Positions 1 to 8,853 of a stretch of 64,000 nt of DNA are shown piece after piece. The stretch is from Eoetvoesiella caeni. Its GTDB lineage: Bacteria; Pseudomonadota; Gammaproteobacteria; Burkholderiales; Burkholderiaceae_B. The position numbers were made by a program, and so were the translations under genes. The notes beneath the pieces were generated by a model, which saw only the letters and a list, made by a program, of their open reading frames with translations, was not told the DNA's origin and made no database searches. The stretch lies in NCBI RefSeq assembly GCF_003315175.1, contig NZ_QNRQ01000001.1:496001-560000 (forward strand), written 5' to 3'. How positions within the stretch are numbered: position 1 is the stretch's first letter; each line of letters opens with the position of its first letter.

Positions 1-2
1 CC

Positions 3-71
3 TTTACATTTGCGCTGGCCATCCTGACGCGGCCTCGCGCCGCACTCTTGCGCGAGACGGCCGCAGCCTGA
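3..71 (+). CDS. Possible 3' end of a truncated upstream gene
   Basis: An open frame runs in from the window edge and stops at a TGA at 69-71. The 22 visible residues start hydrophobic and end in a basic/alanine tail (LLRETAAA), as the last membrane segment of an integral membrane protein would. Nothing more can be said about the family because only the end is present. Confidence 0.3.
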   Translation, partial: FTFALAILTRPRAALLRETAAA

Positions 72-173
72 CCCAACCGCAGGCACGGGGGGCATCACGG
101 TGAAGAACTACGGCCGAAAGGCCAAGGCTTCTTTGCCATGATGCGCACAAGCCTTCGGCAACTGGCCGATCTC

Positions 174-187
174 TTGATATTAATCAT
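174..187 (+). promoter_or_regulatory. FNR/DNR-type box upstream of the NO reductase gene
   Basis: TTGAT-ATTA-ATCAT is a near-perfect match to the CRP/FNR-superfamily consensus TTGAT-N4-ATCAA, with one mismatch in the last base. It lies about 90 bases before the start codon of the nitric oxide reductase gene. FNR, ANR or DNR proteins commonly control such genes under low oxygen or NO. Binding is inferred. Confidence 0.6.
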
Positions 188-274
188 GATGCGGCGCTTC
201 GGAAGCTTCTACCATCTGAACGCATATTTATAACGCCGTCGCGGCAAATAAACGACTAGAAAGAGGAGCCTTTC

Positions 275-2557
275 ATGGGCGAGCATCGCAAATTATGGTG
301 GACGCTGATTGCCATCCTGGCAGTAACGTTCACGATACTTGGATTTTCAGGCGTCGAGATCTACAAAAAGGCGCCACCCATTCCTGAAAAAGTCGTTACC
401 TCGGCCGGACAGGTGCTCATGACTTCCACCGACATCCTGAACGGCCAAACCGCGTGGCAAAGCACCGGCGGCATGCAAATAGGCTCCATCTGGGGCCACG
501 GCGCCTACCAGGCGCCGGACTGGAGCGCCGACTGGCTGCACCGGGAACTGCTGGCCTGGCTGGACCTGGCTTCGCAAGAGCTGTATGCAAAGCCATTCAA
601 ACAGCTTGACGGCGACACCCAGGCCGCTCTGGAACACAAAGTCAAAACCGAATACCGCAACAACACGTTCAACGAGCAAACCGGCACCCTCATAGTTTCC
701 GAACGCCGCGCCAAGGCCATGGCGCAGACGGCCGACTATTACCAGCGCCTGTACGGCGCCGCGCCTGAGCTGCAAGCAACGCGCGACAATTACGCCATGA
801 AGGAAGACACCCTGCCCAGCGCCGAACGCCGGGCCGACTTGACCAAGTTCTTCTTCTGGACCTCATGGGCAGCTGCTACGCAACGCCCTGGCACCGATGC
901 CACGTACACCAACAACTGGCCGCCCGAGCCGCTGATAGGCAACCACCCCACGCCCGAAAACGTAATCTGGTCGCTGGTCTGCGTCATTATCCTGATTGCC
1001 GGCATCGGATTCCTGGTGCTGGGCTGGGCCTTCTTGCGCCGGCATGAGCCCGAGCCGGCCAGCCCCGCCACCGACCCCATACTGTCCGTCGGATTGACCC
1101 CTTCGCAAAGAGCACTGGGCAAATATCTCGTGGTGGTCGTCGCCATGTTCATCGGTCAAATCCTGCTGGGCGGATTCACCGCGCATTACACAATTGAAGG
1201 CCAGCACTTCTATGGCATCGACGTGTCGCAGTGGTTTCCCTATTCCCTGACACGCACATGGCATCTTCAACTGGCCATTTTCTGGATCGCCACGGCCTTC
1301 CTGACGGCCGGGTTGTTTCTTGCTCCCATCATCAACGGCGGCAAGGATCCCAAATTCCAGAAGCTGGGCGTCAATGTACTGTTTTGCGCCTTGATCGTCG
1401 TGGTGGGCGGCGCCCTGCTCGGCAACTTCCTGGCTATCAAGCAAGTGCTGCCGGCCCAACTGAACTTCTGGCTGGGCCATCAGGGCTATGAATACCTGGA
1501 CCTGGGCCGCCTGTGGCAAGTGGCCCTGTTCATCGGCATACTTTTCTGGCTGGGCCTGATGCTGCGCGCCATGCTGCCCGCGCTCAGGCAGAAAGGCGAC
1601 AAAAATCTGCTTGCACTGCTGTGCACTTCGACCATCGCCATCGGCTTGTTCTACGGAGCCGGCCTGTTCTACGGCGAACGCACCCACATCACCATCATGG
1701 AATACTGGCGCTGGTGGGTCGTACACCTTTGGGTCGAAGGCATTTTCGAAGTCTTTGCCACAACCGCCCTGGCGTTCATCTTTTCCAGTATGGGCCTGGT
1801 GTCGCGCCGCATGGCCACGGCCTCCAGCCTGGCCGCCGCGTCGCTCTTCATGGTGGGCGGCGTACCCGGCACTTTCCACCATATTTACTTCTCGGGCACG
1901 ACGACTCCGGTCATGGCCATCGGCGCCGCATTCAGCGCCCTGGAAGTGGTGCCGCTTATTCTTCTGGGCTACGAAGCCTGGGATCATTGGCGCCTGAAGG
2001 CCCGCGCGCCCTGGATGGAAAACGTCAAATGGCCCTTGATGTGTTTCGTGGCCGTCGCCTTCTGGAACATGGTGGGCGCCGGCGTATTCGGCTTCATGAT
2101 CAACACGCCGGTCGCCTTGTTCTACCTGCAAGGGCTGAACACCACGGCAGTGCACTCTCATGCGGCGCTATTTGGCGTCTATGGTTTCCTTTCACTGGGT
2201 TTTGTACTGCTGGTGCTAAGGTATATCCGGCCTGGATTGCGCTTTAGCGACAGCCTGATGCGTACCGGATTTTGGTGGCTGAACGCCGGTCTTGTGCTGA
2301 TGATAGCAACCAGCCTGCTGCCCATAGGAATCTACCAGTTCTACGCCAGCCTGAGCCAAGGCATGTGGTATGCGCGCAGCGATGCCTTCTTGCAGCAGGA
2401 CTTCCTGGAAACCTTGCGCTGGGTGCGCACCTTTGGCGACGTCGTCTTCATTGTGGGCGGCGCGGCTGTTGCCTGGCAGGTGGTGATTGGCGTGCTGGGC
2501 AAAGGCGCCAGCGCCAGGGTTGGCAACAGTGCCGTTCTTGCCAAAGCACGGCGCTGA
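275..2557 (+). CDS. norB: Quinol-dependent nitric oxide reductase (qNor)
   Basis: Reduces two NO to N2O in the cytoplasmic membrane with electrons from quinol. The 760-residue length is that of single-subunit qNor, in which a NorC-like N-terminal extension is fused to the NorB core. Visible ligands are His330 in HLQLAIFW (heme b), His484 with Glu488 in HLWVEG, His535-His536 in FHHIYFSG (non-heme iron), and His627/His629 in HSHAALFG (heme b3 and heme b). About 14 hydrophobic segments follow the 200-residue periplasmic part. The ATG is preceded by AAGAGGAG. An FNR-like box lies upstream. No norD/norQ or cytochrome c genes are adjacent, so it probably serves NO detoxification or denitrification as a stand-alone enzyme. 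The alternative symbol norZ is also used. Confidence 0.96.
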   Translation: MGEHRKLWWTLIAILAVTFTILGFSGVEIYKKAPPIPEKVVTSAGQVLMTSTDILNGQTAWQSTGGMQIGSIWGHGAYQAPDWSADWLHRELLAWLDLASQELYAKPFKQLDGDTQAALEHKVKTEYRNNTFNEQTGTLIVSERRAKAMAQTADYYQRLYGAAPELQATRDNYAMKEDTLPSAERRADLTKFFFWTSWAAATQRPGTDATYTNNWPPEPLIGNHPTPENVIWSLVCVIILIAGIGFLVLGWAFLRRHEPEPASPATDPILSVGLTPSQRALGKYLVVVVAMFIGQILLGGFTAHYTIEGQHFYGIDVSQWFPYSLTRTWHLQLAIFWIATAFLTAGLFLAPIINGGKDPKFQKLGVNVLFCALIVVVGGALLGNFLAIKQVLPAQLNFWLGHQGYEYLDLGRLWQVALFIGILFWLGLMLRAMLPALRQKGDKNLLALLCTSTIAIGLFYGAGLFYGERTHITIMEYWRWWVVHLWVEGIFEVFATTALAFIFSSMGLVSRRMATASSLAAASLFMVGGVPGTFHHIYFSGTTTPVMAIGAAFSALEVVPLILLGYEAWDHWRLKARAPWMENVKWPLMCFVAVAFWNMVGAGVFGFMINTPVALFYLQGLNTTAVHSHAALFGVYGFLSLGFVLLVLRYIRPGLRFSDSLMRTGFWWLNAGLVLMIATSLLPIGIYQFYASLSQGMWYARSDAFLQQDFLETLRWVRTFGDVVFIVGGAAVAWQVVIGVLGKGASARVGNSAVLAKARR

Positions 2558-2565
2558 TGCCAGCG

Positions 2566-2613
2566 TCCGAAACCGGCTGGCCTTCAGGCCGGCGGTCCGC
2601 CGGCCGGTTCGGA
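2566..2613. terminator. GC-rich hairpin between convergent genes
   Basis: TCCGAA-CCGGC at the left pairs with GCCGG-TTCGGA at the right, with further self-complementary GGCCGGCGG/CCGCCGGCC inside. It sits between the stop codons of norB (plus) and the DUF924 gene (minus). There is no T-tract, so it may act as a Rho-assisted or bidirectional barrier rather than a classical terminator. Confidence 0.4.
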
Positions 2614-2617
2614 TCAC

Positions 2618-3190
2618 CTAGCCAGCAAAGCCGCCGTCGTCCAGGAAGGCCTGCTCTTCGGCAGTGGTAATCCTTCCCATGGCCGCATTCCGGTGCGGAA
2701 AGCGGCCAAATCGCTGGATAATATCCCGGTGTTCGACAGCCCATTTCAGATTGTCGCGTGCGAACCTCGTGTACAGACTGACCGAGTATTCTTGATCTTC
2801 CAGCGCCTCGGAGTGCATGAACGGCACGTATACAAACGACCTTAATGCCTCGTCGATGTGCTCGATCTGGCCTGAGTCGATGATTTCACGGGCATAGTAG
2901 CGAGCCAGGCTGTCGGTTGCAAACATATGCGCCGAGCCGCGAAAACAATTGCGCGGAAATTGGTCGAGCAGCAGCACCAAGGCAAGGCTGGCGTGCGGAC
3001 TGTCGCGCCACGCATCTTTTTCGCGCCGGGCAGCCGCAAAGTGCAGGTCGGCGAATCGCTGATTGAACTCTGCATCGAAAGCCCGGTCCTTGGCAAACCA
3101 CATTTTGGGCCCCGCCTCTCGCCAAAACTGTACGACCGCTTCCGCTTCGGGATGCCTGGCTGCTTCGACCGGCGCTGTCTCTTTACTCAT
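2618..3190 (-). CDS. DUF924 family protein
   Basis: This 190-residue protein belongs to DUF924, a widespread all-helical family with a TPR-like fold and no established function. Family hallmarks seen are VVQFWREAGPKMWF near the N-terminus, then LLLDQFPRNCFRG in the middle and FVYVPFMHSE further on, with RFGRFPHRN near the C-terminus. The ATG at 3190 is chosen because GGAG lies six bases before it; a longer in-frame extension has no ribosome binding site. It converges with norB and shares no obvious operon. Confidence 0.9.
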   Translation of the reverse strand: MSKETAPVEAARHPEAEAVVQFWREAGPKMWFAKDRAFDAEFNQRFADLHFAAARREKDAWRDSPHASLALVLLLDQFPRNCFRGSAHMFATDSLARYYAREIIDSGQIEHIDEALRSFVYVPFMHSEALEDQEYSVSLYTRFARDNLKWAVEHRDIIQRFGRFPHRNAAMGRITTAEEQAFLDDGGFAG

Positions 3191-3250
3191 ATCTGCTCCA
3201 TGAATACGGAAAAATTTCAGAATAACCCGTGGCTGCCGCTCCACAAAATA

Positions 3251-3287
3251 AAAAGCAGCCCGAAGGCCTGAGCCCCGGACTGCTTTT
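3251..3287 (-). terminator. Rho-independent terminator of the autotransporter gene
   Basis: AAAAGCAGCCCG and CGGACTGCTTTT form a 12-bp stem with one G-U type pair. On the minus strand it is followed by TTTTATTTT. It lies about 50 bases past the autotransporter stop codon. Confidence 0.75.
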
Positions 3288-3334
3288 GTTCGCGCCGGAT
3301 ACCGGCTTGGCGCAAACGAACCGCTTTAGTCGGC

Positions 3335-6300
3335 TTAGAAGCGCATCTTCACATACAAAGAACCAACATGGTTGGTATTGCCGCTACCATACTGGCCGTT
3401 ATAGCTCAGGCCCAATGCGGCGTTGCGCCCGATGGATGCTTCGACGCCGGCATCCACCAAGGCGGCGTTCTTGGCAATGGGTGCACCCGACACCTGGAAC
3501 GAAGCACCGTTGCCCTGGATGAACGCCAGATTTCGGGTTGACGTTACGTCACCCGAAGCATGACGCCAGCCCAGTCCCGCAAACAAAGTCACGCGTTTGC
3601 CGGCACTTAGCTCCATTGTGGTCTTGCCACGCAGGCCCAAGGTAAAGGTAGTTACCGTGTCGGTCTGGCTATCGCTTCGCAATGCCGCCGATCCGCCCGA
3701 CTCGCTGAAGCCCTGCATGCGCTGGCTCAGCCATACCAAGCCGGCATACGGTTCGACCACGCTGTTTGCGCCCACCGGCAAGGCATAGCCCAGCTCGGTA
3801 AAGAGTTGCGCGGAGTTTGCGTGGTAGTCGGCAGTAAGCTTTTGCCCGCCTGCCAAGGTGATGGAACGACGGCTGTCAAGGTTATGCCGGGTGTAAGCTG
3901 CACCGGCCAGGAAGTTGACGCTGCCCTTGCCTGTAGCCCAGCTATTGCCGCCATACAAAGACGCGGTATAGCTGCGAGCCTTGGTACGCGAGGAACGGTC
4001 GTCCACATCGATCTGGCCATCGGTAAAGCCCAGGGCTCCACCCACGCGCCAGCCCGAACCGACGGCCGTGTCGCCACCGATGAACACGCCGCCCATATTG
4101 GACTTGACCTTGGCGGCATTACCGTCATCGGACAAGGTATTCCAATTGCCCACGACCTGGGCCCACAGCGGCAAAGCCGCGGACTGAGGCATGCTGCCCG
4201 CCACCGGCGCACCGCCGGCCTGAGCGGTCGGCGCACCTGCCATCATGCCAACACCCAGATTGCCGCGCATGCGCTGAGCCACCGTGCGCTGGACCAGCCC
4301 GCCCGCGGCAAGCAATGCCGAGGATGTGCTGGCATGAACTTCGCCCGAAAGCTGGTTCATGGCCCCGGCTGTATCGGTGGACTGCAACGCCGCGTCGGCC
4401 GCGGTGTTCTTGCCCGCCACCGAAAGCACACCGTCCAATGTAGCGTTCTGGTTGCCGCTTAGTCCGGCCCGCTTTGCCTGCGCGGCCGAGTTATCGACCG
4501 ACAGACTGACCTTGACGTCCTTGGCGCCGTACTTGACCGGATCGAGCTTGACCAGCGTACCGGCAAAACTGCTGTCCAGCGCCGGGGTAGGCTTGAAGGT
4601 ATTCACGACTTCGCCACCGGGAGTTTGCACAATGGTGTAGTCATGATTCAGGACATAGCCGCCGTTGCCGTTCTCCTGGGCAACCGTCAAAGCGATATTC
4701 GACAGGTCGAAATTGCCGTTGCTGATCACGATCAAGTCGGACTTGCCTGCAGCATTCACTTCGGCCTTGTACGCCCCCGAGAAATCGGCGCTTGTACCGT
4801 AGACTTGCGTGCCCACGGAGTTACCGGGGCTTAGCGTGCCGCCGGAACCGCTCAATGCACCTTTAACATTCAGGTTGCCGCCAAGGGTAGACCCCGTGCC
4901 AACCGCAGCGTCCCCTTCAATTGTGATGGGAGTCCCGATGGTGCCCCCCTTAAGCGTCGAACCAACATTCAATACGACACTGCCGCCAATCGTGGTCGGC
5001 GCGCTTTGGCTGAATACATAATTCGAACCGTTGCCCAGAACCGTACCGCCAATGGTTGTTGGGCCATTGAACGTGGCCGTGCTGCCCGTCCCTGTCTGCA
5101 CTCCACCACCGATGGTGGCGCCATTCTTAAAGGTAATGATCGAGTTTTCGCCGCCGAGCACGTTGCCGGCAATCGGCGCGCCGCCTTCATCCACGAACGT
5201 AGCGCCGTCACCTGTCGATGCATCATTGACACCCCAGATGATCCCTGCCCACTGAGCGCCGGTTTCGAGATTGAAGTTGGTTTTTCCGCCTTGGGTGCGT
5301 TCCCCCGACCCGCCCGCGACCAGACCGTCCATGTCGATGACGCTACCGGTAGAGACCGAACCCGCCTTCAAGCTCAGGTTGACAATGCCATCCATCCCAT
5401 CAGCGGAACGGTTCACCTGAAGCAAGGTGCCGTTGTTGACCGTTAGATTCGAACCCGAGCCGATCGTGATGTCTTGTGTTTGCCCAGCTTGATTCAGTTG
5501 CGATGTGATCGCTGCGCCAGCCGATTCAGCCCGCACCCCGTTCAATACGACCGACCCGTTGTCTTGCACATAGACGGCAGAAGAGTTCGCACCGGTTGCC
5601 GCAATGGAACCGCCTTGCATGGTTACTTTACCGCCACCGCCGTAGACGCTGACGCCATGAGCATTACTCCCGCTGGTATTGACGGCAGTGTTGGTAGCGT
5701 TAATAATGCCGCCGGCCATCGAGCTATCTTTATCCGAACGCAAGCCGTCGGCCAAAGCTCCACTGGTCTTGATGGACGTATTGTTTACGCTTACCGTGCT
5801 GCCGTTTTTCGACAAGACACCAAAGCTGCCTATGGTTCCGCCCAGTGCTCCCCCGGTCGTAGTAATCGAGCCGTCATTAAGAGTCAGACCAGCCCCGCCT
5901 TCCGCAAACGCACCAAAGCCAGCAAGACCGCTGGTTGTAATAGCGGCGGAACTGGTGATGTTGCCCGTACGCTGGGAAAACAAGCCCCACGATTCATCGC
6001 CGGTAGTGGAGATAGTTCCGCCATTGATTTGAATAGTAGGCACCAGCGTTTCGCCCGAGGCGTTTGCCCACGCATGAACCGCATGCGACTTATTGCCTGT
6101 GGTCGAAATGGCTGTATTGGTCGTTGTAACCGATGCGCCTGTTGTAGCCAGAATTCCACGGGTATATTGAGTTCCAGTCGCACGAATAGAACCACCTGTC
6201 AGATCAACAACCGACTCGCTCCCTGCGGAGACTGCTACTCGTAAGTCCCCCGTACTGGCACCGGTGCCCCCCGTTGTGATATCGCTATTAACAACAGTGA

Positions 6301-7684
6301 CTTTAGTTCCCGCATCTTGAGACAGAATACCTTCGCTAGTACCAGAACTGAGCGAGCTATTCTGAATATTCATAGTACTGCCATGACCGGCCCAGGCCGC
6401 TTCAGAGCTTTCGCCGGTAGTGCTTATCGTAGCGTTTGTCAACTGAACATTGCCAGCATATAGTGTGCTCCCAACGTTCCCTCCAGCTTGCGCGCCGGTA
6501 CTGTTGACTCCCCGAGTTGTAATTTTGGTTCCGGTAGCTTTGATAGTGCCACCTAAAGCGACAAGCCCTGCTGCGGCCTCATGCGGCGCGGCAACGTTTG
6601 GATTACCAATAATACTTATGCTTCCGCGATTCAATACGGTTTCACCACCATCGTAGGCCCAAGCGCCATCGCCAACATCACCGGTCGTCGTAATAGTGAG
6701 ATCGTTAGCGGTAATTTTGGAGCCCGCACCCGAGGAGTAGACACCATAGGCCATAAAGCCAGCGGTATTAACTGAGCCGCCATTAAGCTCGACCTCGCCG
6801 CCATTAGTTGCATAAGCTCCATAGCCGCGCTCGTTGCTGGTCGTGATTGTTGTGTTGTTTTTCGTAACAACTTTCGACCCTGTATTCGTGGCATGAGCCC
6901 CAAAAGCCCACGTTCCAATAGTTTCGATGATTGCACCGTCAGCGGTAACCAACCCTCCCTTTTCGGCCAGCATTGCACTTGCCGATCCTTCTCGAGTGTG
7001 ATTGCCCTCAATCCGGATCTTTGCTCCATTAACCTCAACGGAATTGCCAGCGCTCTTGGCAATAACGCCATGGCTACCGTGACCCCACTCATTGAAGGTG
7101 CCAGTCGTGGTCACAGATCCGCCGTTCAGGACCACCTTGCCGGCGGGAAAGCCAGACTCATCATTGCTCTCTACGAATACGCCGAAACCGCCCTTACCTT
7201 CCGTTCTGATATCTGCCGAGCTGATTATCTGACCGCCACGCGTTGAGTACAAGCCCCACGCTTTATCACCAGTTACCTTAACCGTAGTACCGCTACCCAG
7301 CGTGATTACTGGTATACCATCGCTGGTATTCGCTATCCATGACTGCACTGCGTGCGCGTCGGTCCCAGAAGTGCTGATAGCAACGACCCCATTAGTTTCG
7401 AGTTTCGCTCCAGTGCTTACTAGAATGCCCTTGCCTTTGGAGCCTGCCCCTGTAACGCTGCCGCCGTTAAGAATTACTTGCGCATTATCACTGGCCTTCA
7501 CGGCCCAAACATTGGTGCCGCTACCATTAATTACGTAATTTTGATCCGTTACGTCACAAGTAGAAGATGACGTGCAATTCAGCGTTAGTGCAGGATCAGC
7601 CGCCGCCACCCCATAAACCCCCATCAACGCCGCCGCCAACGTCGTGACGCGCACAACCGCCAATTTCTTGTTCAAACTGCTCAT
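3335..7684 (-). CDS. Large autotransporter (type Va secretion) with repeat-rich passenger
   Basis: A 1449-residue self-secreted surface protein. Residues 1-29 are a signal peptide ending in GVAAA. Residues about 30-940 are a Gly/Thr/Ser-rich passenger built of short degenerate repeats (GGSITTTG, GYGAYA, GVYSSG-like), as in beta-helical autotransporters. Residues about 945-1030 contain the conserved LSPGNSVGT segment of the autotransporter strand/junction region. Residues about 1168-1449 are the outer-membrane beta-barrel, ending in the aromatic residue required for Bam recognition (YVKMRF). ATG at 7684 is preferred over the GTG six bases earlier because AAGGGG is spaced five bases from it. 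The passenger has no recognisable protease triad or RGD motif, so adhesin or biofilm roles are only guesses. Passenger codons are less GC-rich than neighbouring genes, which could reflect repeat evolution or transfer. Confidence 0.93.
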   Translation of the reverse strand: MSSLNKKLAVVRVTTLAAALMGVYGVAAADPALTLNCTSSSTCDVTDQNYVINGSGTNVWAVKASDNAQVILNGGSVTGAGSKGKGILVSTGAKLETNGVVAISTSGTDAHAVQSWIANTSDGIPVITLGSGTTVKVTGDKAWGLYSTRGGQIISSADIRTEGKGGFGVFVESNDESGFPAGKVVLNGGSVTTTGTFNEWGHGSHGVIAKSAGNSVEVNGAKIRIEGNHTREGSASAMLAEKGGLVTADGAIIETIGTWAFGAHATNTGSKVVTKNNTTITTSNERGYGAYATNGGEVELNGGSVNTAGFMAYGVYSSGAGSKITANDLTITTTGDVGDGAWAYDGGETVLNRGSISIIGNPNVAAPHEAAAGLVALGGTIKATGTKITTRGVNSTGAQAGGNVGSTLYAGNVQLTNATISTTGESSEAAWAGHGSTMNIQNSSLSSGTSEGILSQDAGTKVTVVNSDITTGGTGASTGDLRVAVSAGSESVVDLTGGSIRATGTQYTRGILATTGASVTTTNTAISTTGNKSHAVHAWANASGETLVPTIQINGGTISTTGDESWGLFSQRTGNITSSAAITTSGLAGFGAFAEGGAGLTLNDGSITTTGGALGGTIGSFGVLSKNGSTVSVNNTSIKTSGALADGLRSDKDSSMAGGIINATNTAVNTSGSNAHGVSVYGGGGKVTMQGGSIAATGANSSAVYVQDNGSVVLNGVRAESAGAAITSQLNQAGQTQDITIGSGSNLTVNNGTLLQVNRSADGMDGIVNLSLKAGSVSTGSVIDMDGLVAGGSGERTQGGKTNFNLETGAQWAGIIWGVNDASTGDGATFVDEGGAPIAGNVLGGENSIITFKNGATIGGGVQTGTGSTATFNGPTTIGGTVLGNGSNYVFSQSAPTTIGGSVVLNVGSTLKGGTIGTPITIEGDAAVGTGSTLGGNLNVKGALSGSGGTLSPGNSVGTQVYGTSADFSGAYKAEVNAAGKSDLIVISNGNFDLSNIALTVAQENGNGGYVLNHDYTIVQTPGGEVVNTFKPTPALDSSFAGTLVKLDPVKYGAKDVKVSLSVDNSAAQAKRAGLSGNQNATLDGVLSVAGKNTAADAALQSTDTAGAMNQLSGEVHASTSSALLAAGGLVQRTVAQRMRGNLGVGMMAGAPTAQAGGAPVAGSMPQSAALPLWAQVVGNWNTLSDDGNAAKVKSNMGGVFIGGDTAVGSGWRVGGALGFTDGQIDVDDRSSRTKARSYTASLYGGNSWATGKGSVNFLAGAAYTRHNLDSRRSITLAGGQKLTADYHANSAQLFTELGYALPVGANSVVEPYAGLVWLSQRMQGFSESGGSAALRSDSQTDTVTTFTLGLRGKTTMELSAGKRVTLFAGLGWRHASGDVTSTRNLAFIQGNGASFQVSGAPIAKNAALVDAGVEASIGRNAALGLSYNGQYGSGNTNHVGSLYVKMRF
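5861..6196 (-). repeat. Passenger duplication, copy 2 (residues ~497-608)
   Basis: Counterpart of the segment at 7121-7462: GGSIRATG / GILATTGA / KSHAVHAW / GDESWGLFS / AGFGAFAE occur in the same order with the same spacing. Confidence 0.6.
7121..7462 (-). repeat. Passenger duplication, copy 1 (residues ~75-188)
   Basis: This part of the autotransporter passenger matches the part encoded at 5861-6196 in order and phrasing: GGSVTGAG / GILVSTGA / DAHAVQSW / GDKAWGLYS / GGFGVFVE. It looks like an ancient internal duplication at protein level. Confidence 0.6.
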
Positions 7685-8030
7685 ATTCACCCCTTGCTGT
7701 GAAGTTTTATGTCGCGATTGTTTTCGCTACCAAAACGCGCCCCGGAACGCATCTTTTTTTCGTTACAAACGTAAAATTAGTGTATCCAAACACAATTTTT
7801 GTATGTATCTTGCAACACACTAAAGCAAAGGTATCGTTACAACTAGGGCAAAAACCCTAGGTCGGGGCATTTTGGCGGTTTGGATGGGGATAAAAATGGC
7901 ACTGTATTTAGGGCGAAAAATATTCGGAAAAGCGCTGATTTTTCACCTTATTCGCATACCGGCTTGCTTGGTAATCCGCATTAACTCTATGGTTCCGATG
8001 GTTTTACATGCATATGCAATAAAAACCAAA
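7685..8030. promoter_or_regulatory. AT-rich region upstream of the autotransporter
   Basis: This gene-free stretch is visibly poorer in GC than its surroundings. It holds an inverted repeat TTAGTGT (7777-7783) / ACACTAA (7817-7823), an 8-bp direct repeat CGTTACAA (7761-7768 and 7835-7842), and an 18-bp palindrome at 7843-7860. The layout fits a regulated promoter for the minus-strand autotransporter gene. I cannot assign a regulator or exact -10/-35 boxes. Confidence 0.5.
7843..7860. promoter_or_regulatory. Palindromic operator-like site
   Basis: CTAGGG-CAAAAA-CCCTAG is a perfect inverted repeat with a six-base A-rich centre, about 160 bases upstream of the autotransporter start. The form suits a dimeric regulator. 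No T-tract follows on either strand, so it is unlikely to be a terminator. Confidence 0.45.
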
Positions 8031-8071
8031 AGGCCCCAAAAACCGGGATGAATATCCGAGTTTTGGGGCCT
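8031..8071 (-). terminator. Rho-independent terminator of the tautomerase gene
   Basis: AGGCCCCAAAA (8031-8041) and TTTTGGGGCCT (8061-8071) form a perfect 11-bp stem. On the minus strand it is followed by TTTGGTTTTTATT. It lies about 110 bases downstream of the tautomerase stop codon. Confidence 0.75.
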
Positions 8072-8179
8072 AACCTAAAGCCTAATAAATCAATCTACCA
8101 ATTTGACGTTAATTAACCACTCTTTTCGGCCTATATAAATTTTGTCAGATATGAGTTAAGGAAAATACAGCCAAAAAGG

Positions 8180-8554
8180 CTAGCGGCCCGCCTGTTTCGC
8201 GGTGATCCCATTGGCCATACCCATATTGGTATTGGGAAAGTCGGTGATGCGGGCACGGACTTCTTCCAGCGCTACGCCGGTGGCCTCGTGCGCAGTTTTG
8301 CCCAGTGCGGCGATCAGCGCGGCTTTTTGCTCTTCGGTACGTCCCGCAATCAGATCGATTTCGTAGGTCACGTTGGGAATGTCGAACTGTCCGGCGCTTA
8401 AATAGTGGCCTTTAGGCAGTTCATGCAGCGTGATCCGCACGCTGGCCAGGGACGAACCCAGGGTCTTCACAACGGTATCGCTCGAACGCAGCAACAATTG
8501 CTGCTTCTGATCTTCGGTCAAACCCGGGGTAGCTGTAATGGTAAGGAAAGGCAT
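8180..8554 (-). CDS. Tautomerase-superfamily protein
   Basis: A 124-residue member of the 4-oxalocrotonate tautomerase superfamily. Mature protein would begin with Pro after Met removal (MPFLTITATPGL), the catalytic amino-terminal proline of this superfamily. Two beta-alpha-beta units are visible, residues 1-58 and 60-124, so it is a fused double-length form rather than the 62-residue 4-OT. AGGA lies seven bases before the ATG. It is far from the aromatic operon at 53-63 kb and its substrate is not predictable; promiscuous dehalogenase or hydratase activities are known in this superfamily. Confidence 0.85.
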   Translation of the reverse strand: MPFLTITATPGLTEDQKQQLLLRSSDTVVKTLGSSLASVRITLHELPKGHYLSAGQFDIPNVTYEIDLIAGRTEEQKAALIAALGKTAHEATGVALEEVRARITDFPNTNMGMANGITAKQAGR

Positions 8555-8853
8555 AAAAGTTCCTAAAAGGGGGTAAGAAGAGCCATGATTCGAATAAATC
8601 GCAAACCATTATCGCTGGATGCCGACGTCTTGTACAAACTCCGTTGTCTGCCAGTAGCCGCAGCATGAGGCTGCCCCCCCCTGCCCCGTCCCACAGCATT
8701 GCGCGCAAGAACAACTGCCGAAGCTTTACCGAATGAACCATTTCGCCCAGAATGCGTCCTTTAATAGGGAAACCGCCAGATCAAGCAGCCAGGCATAATA
8801 AGCAGCGTTGGCTTTGGCGCAGCGACACAAGCCACCTACTTAACGGAGCATAA
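8555..8853. other. Intergenic region, no gene seen
   Basis: Divergent promoter region between the tautomerase gene (minus) and the ABC exporter gene (plus). I see no convincing small gene, RNA or strong palindrome. ACGGAG before 8854 is the ribosome binding site of the exporter gene. Confidence 0.5.

Noticed and set aside
863-2161. Long open frame antisense to norB (432 codons)
   Set aside because: It lies wholly opposite the well-supported NO reductase gene, its protein has a shadow-like composition rich in Gln, Gly and His, and it lacks any recognisable domain.
8180-8554. Tautomerase as part of the 3-hydroxyanthranilate pathway
   Set aside because: It is 45 kb away, of the double-length type, and the pathway through 2-aminomuconate deaminase does not need it.
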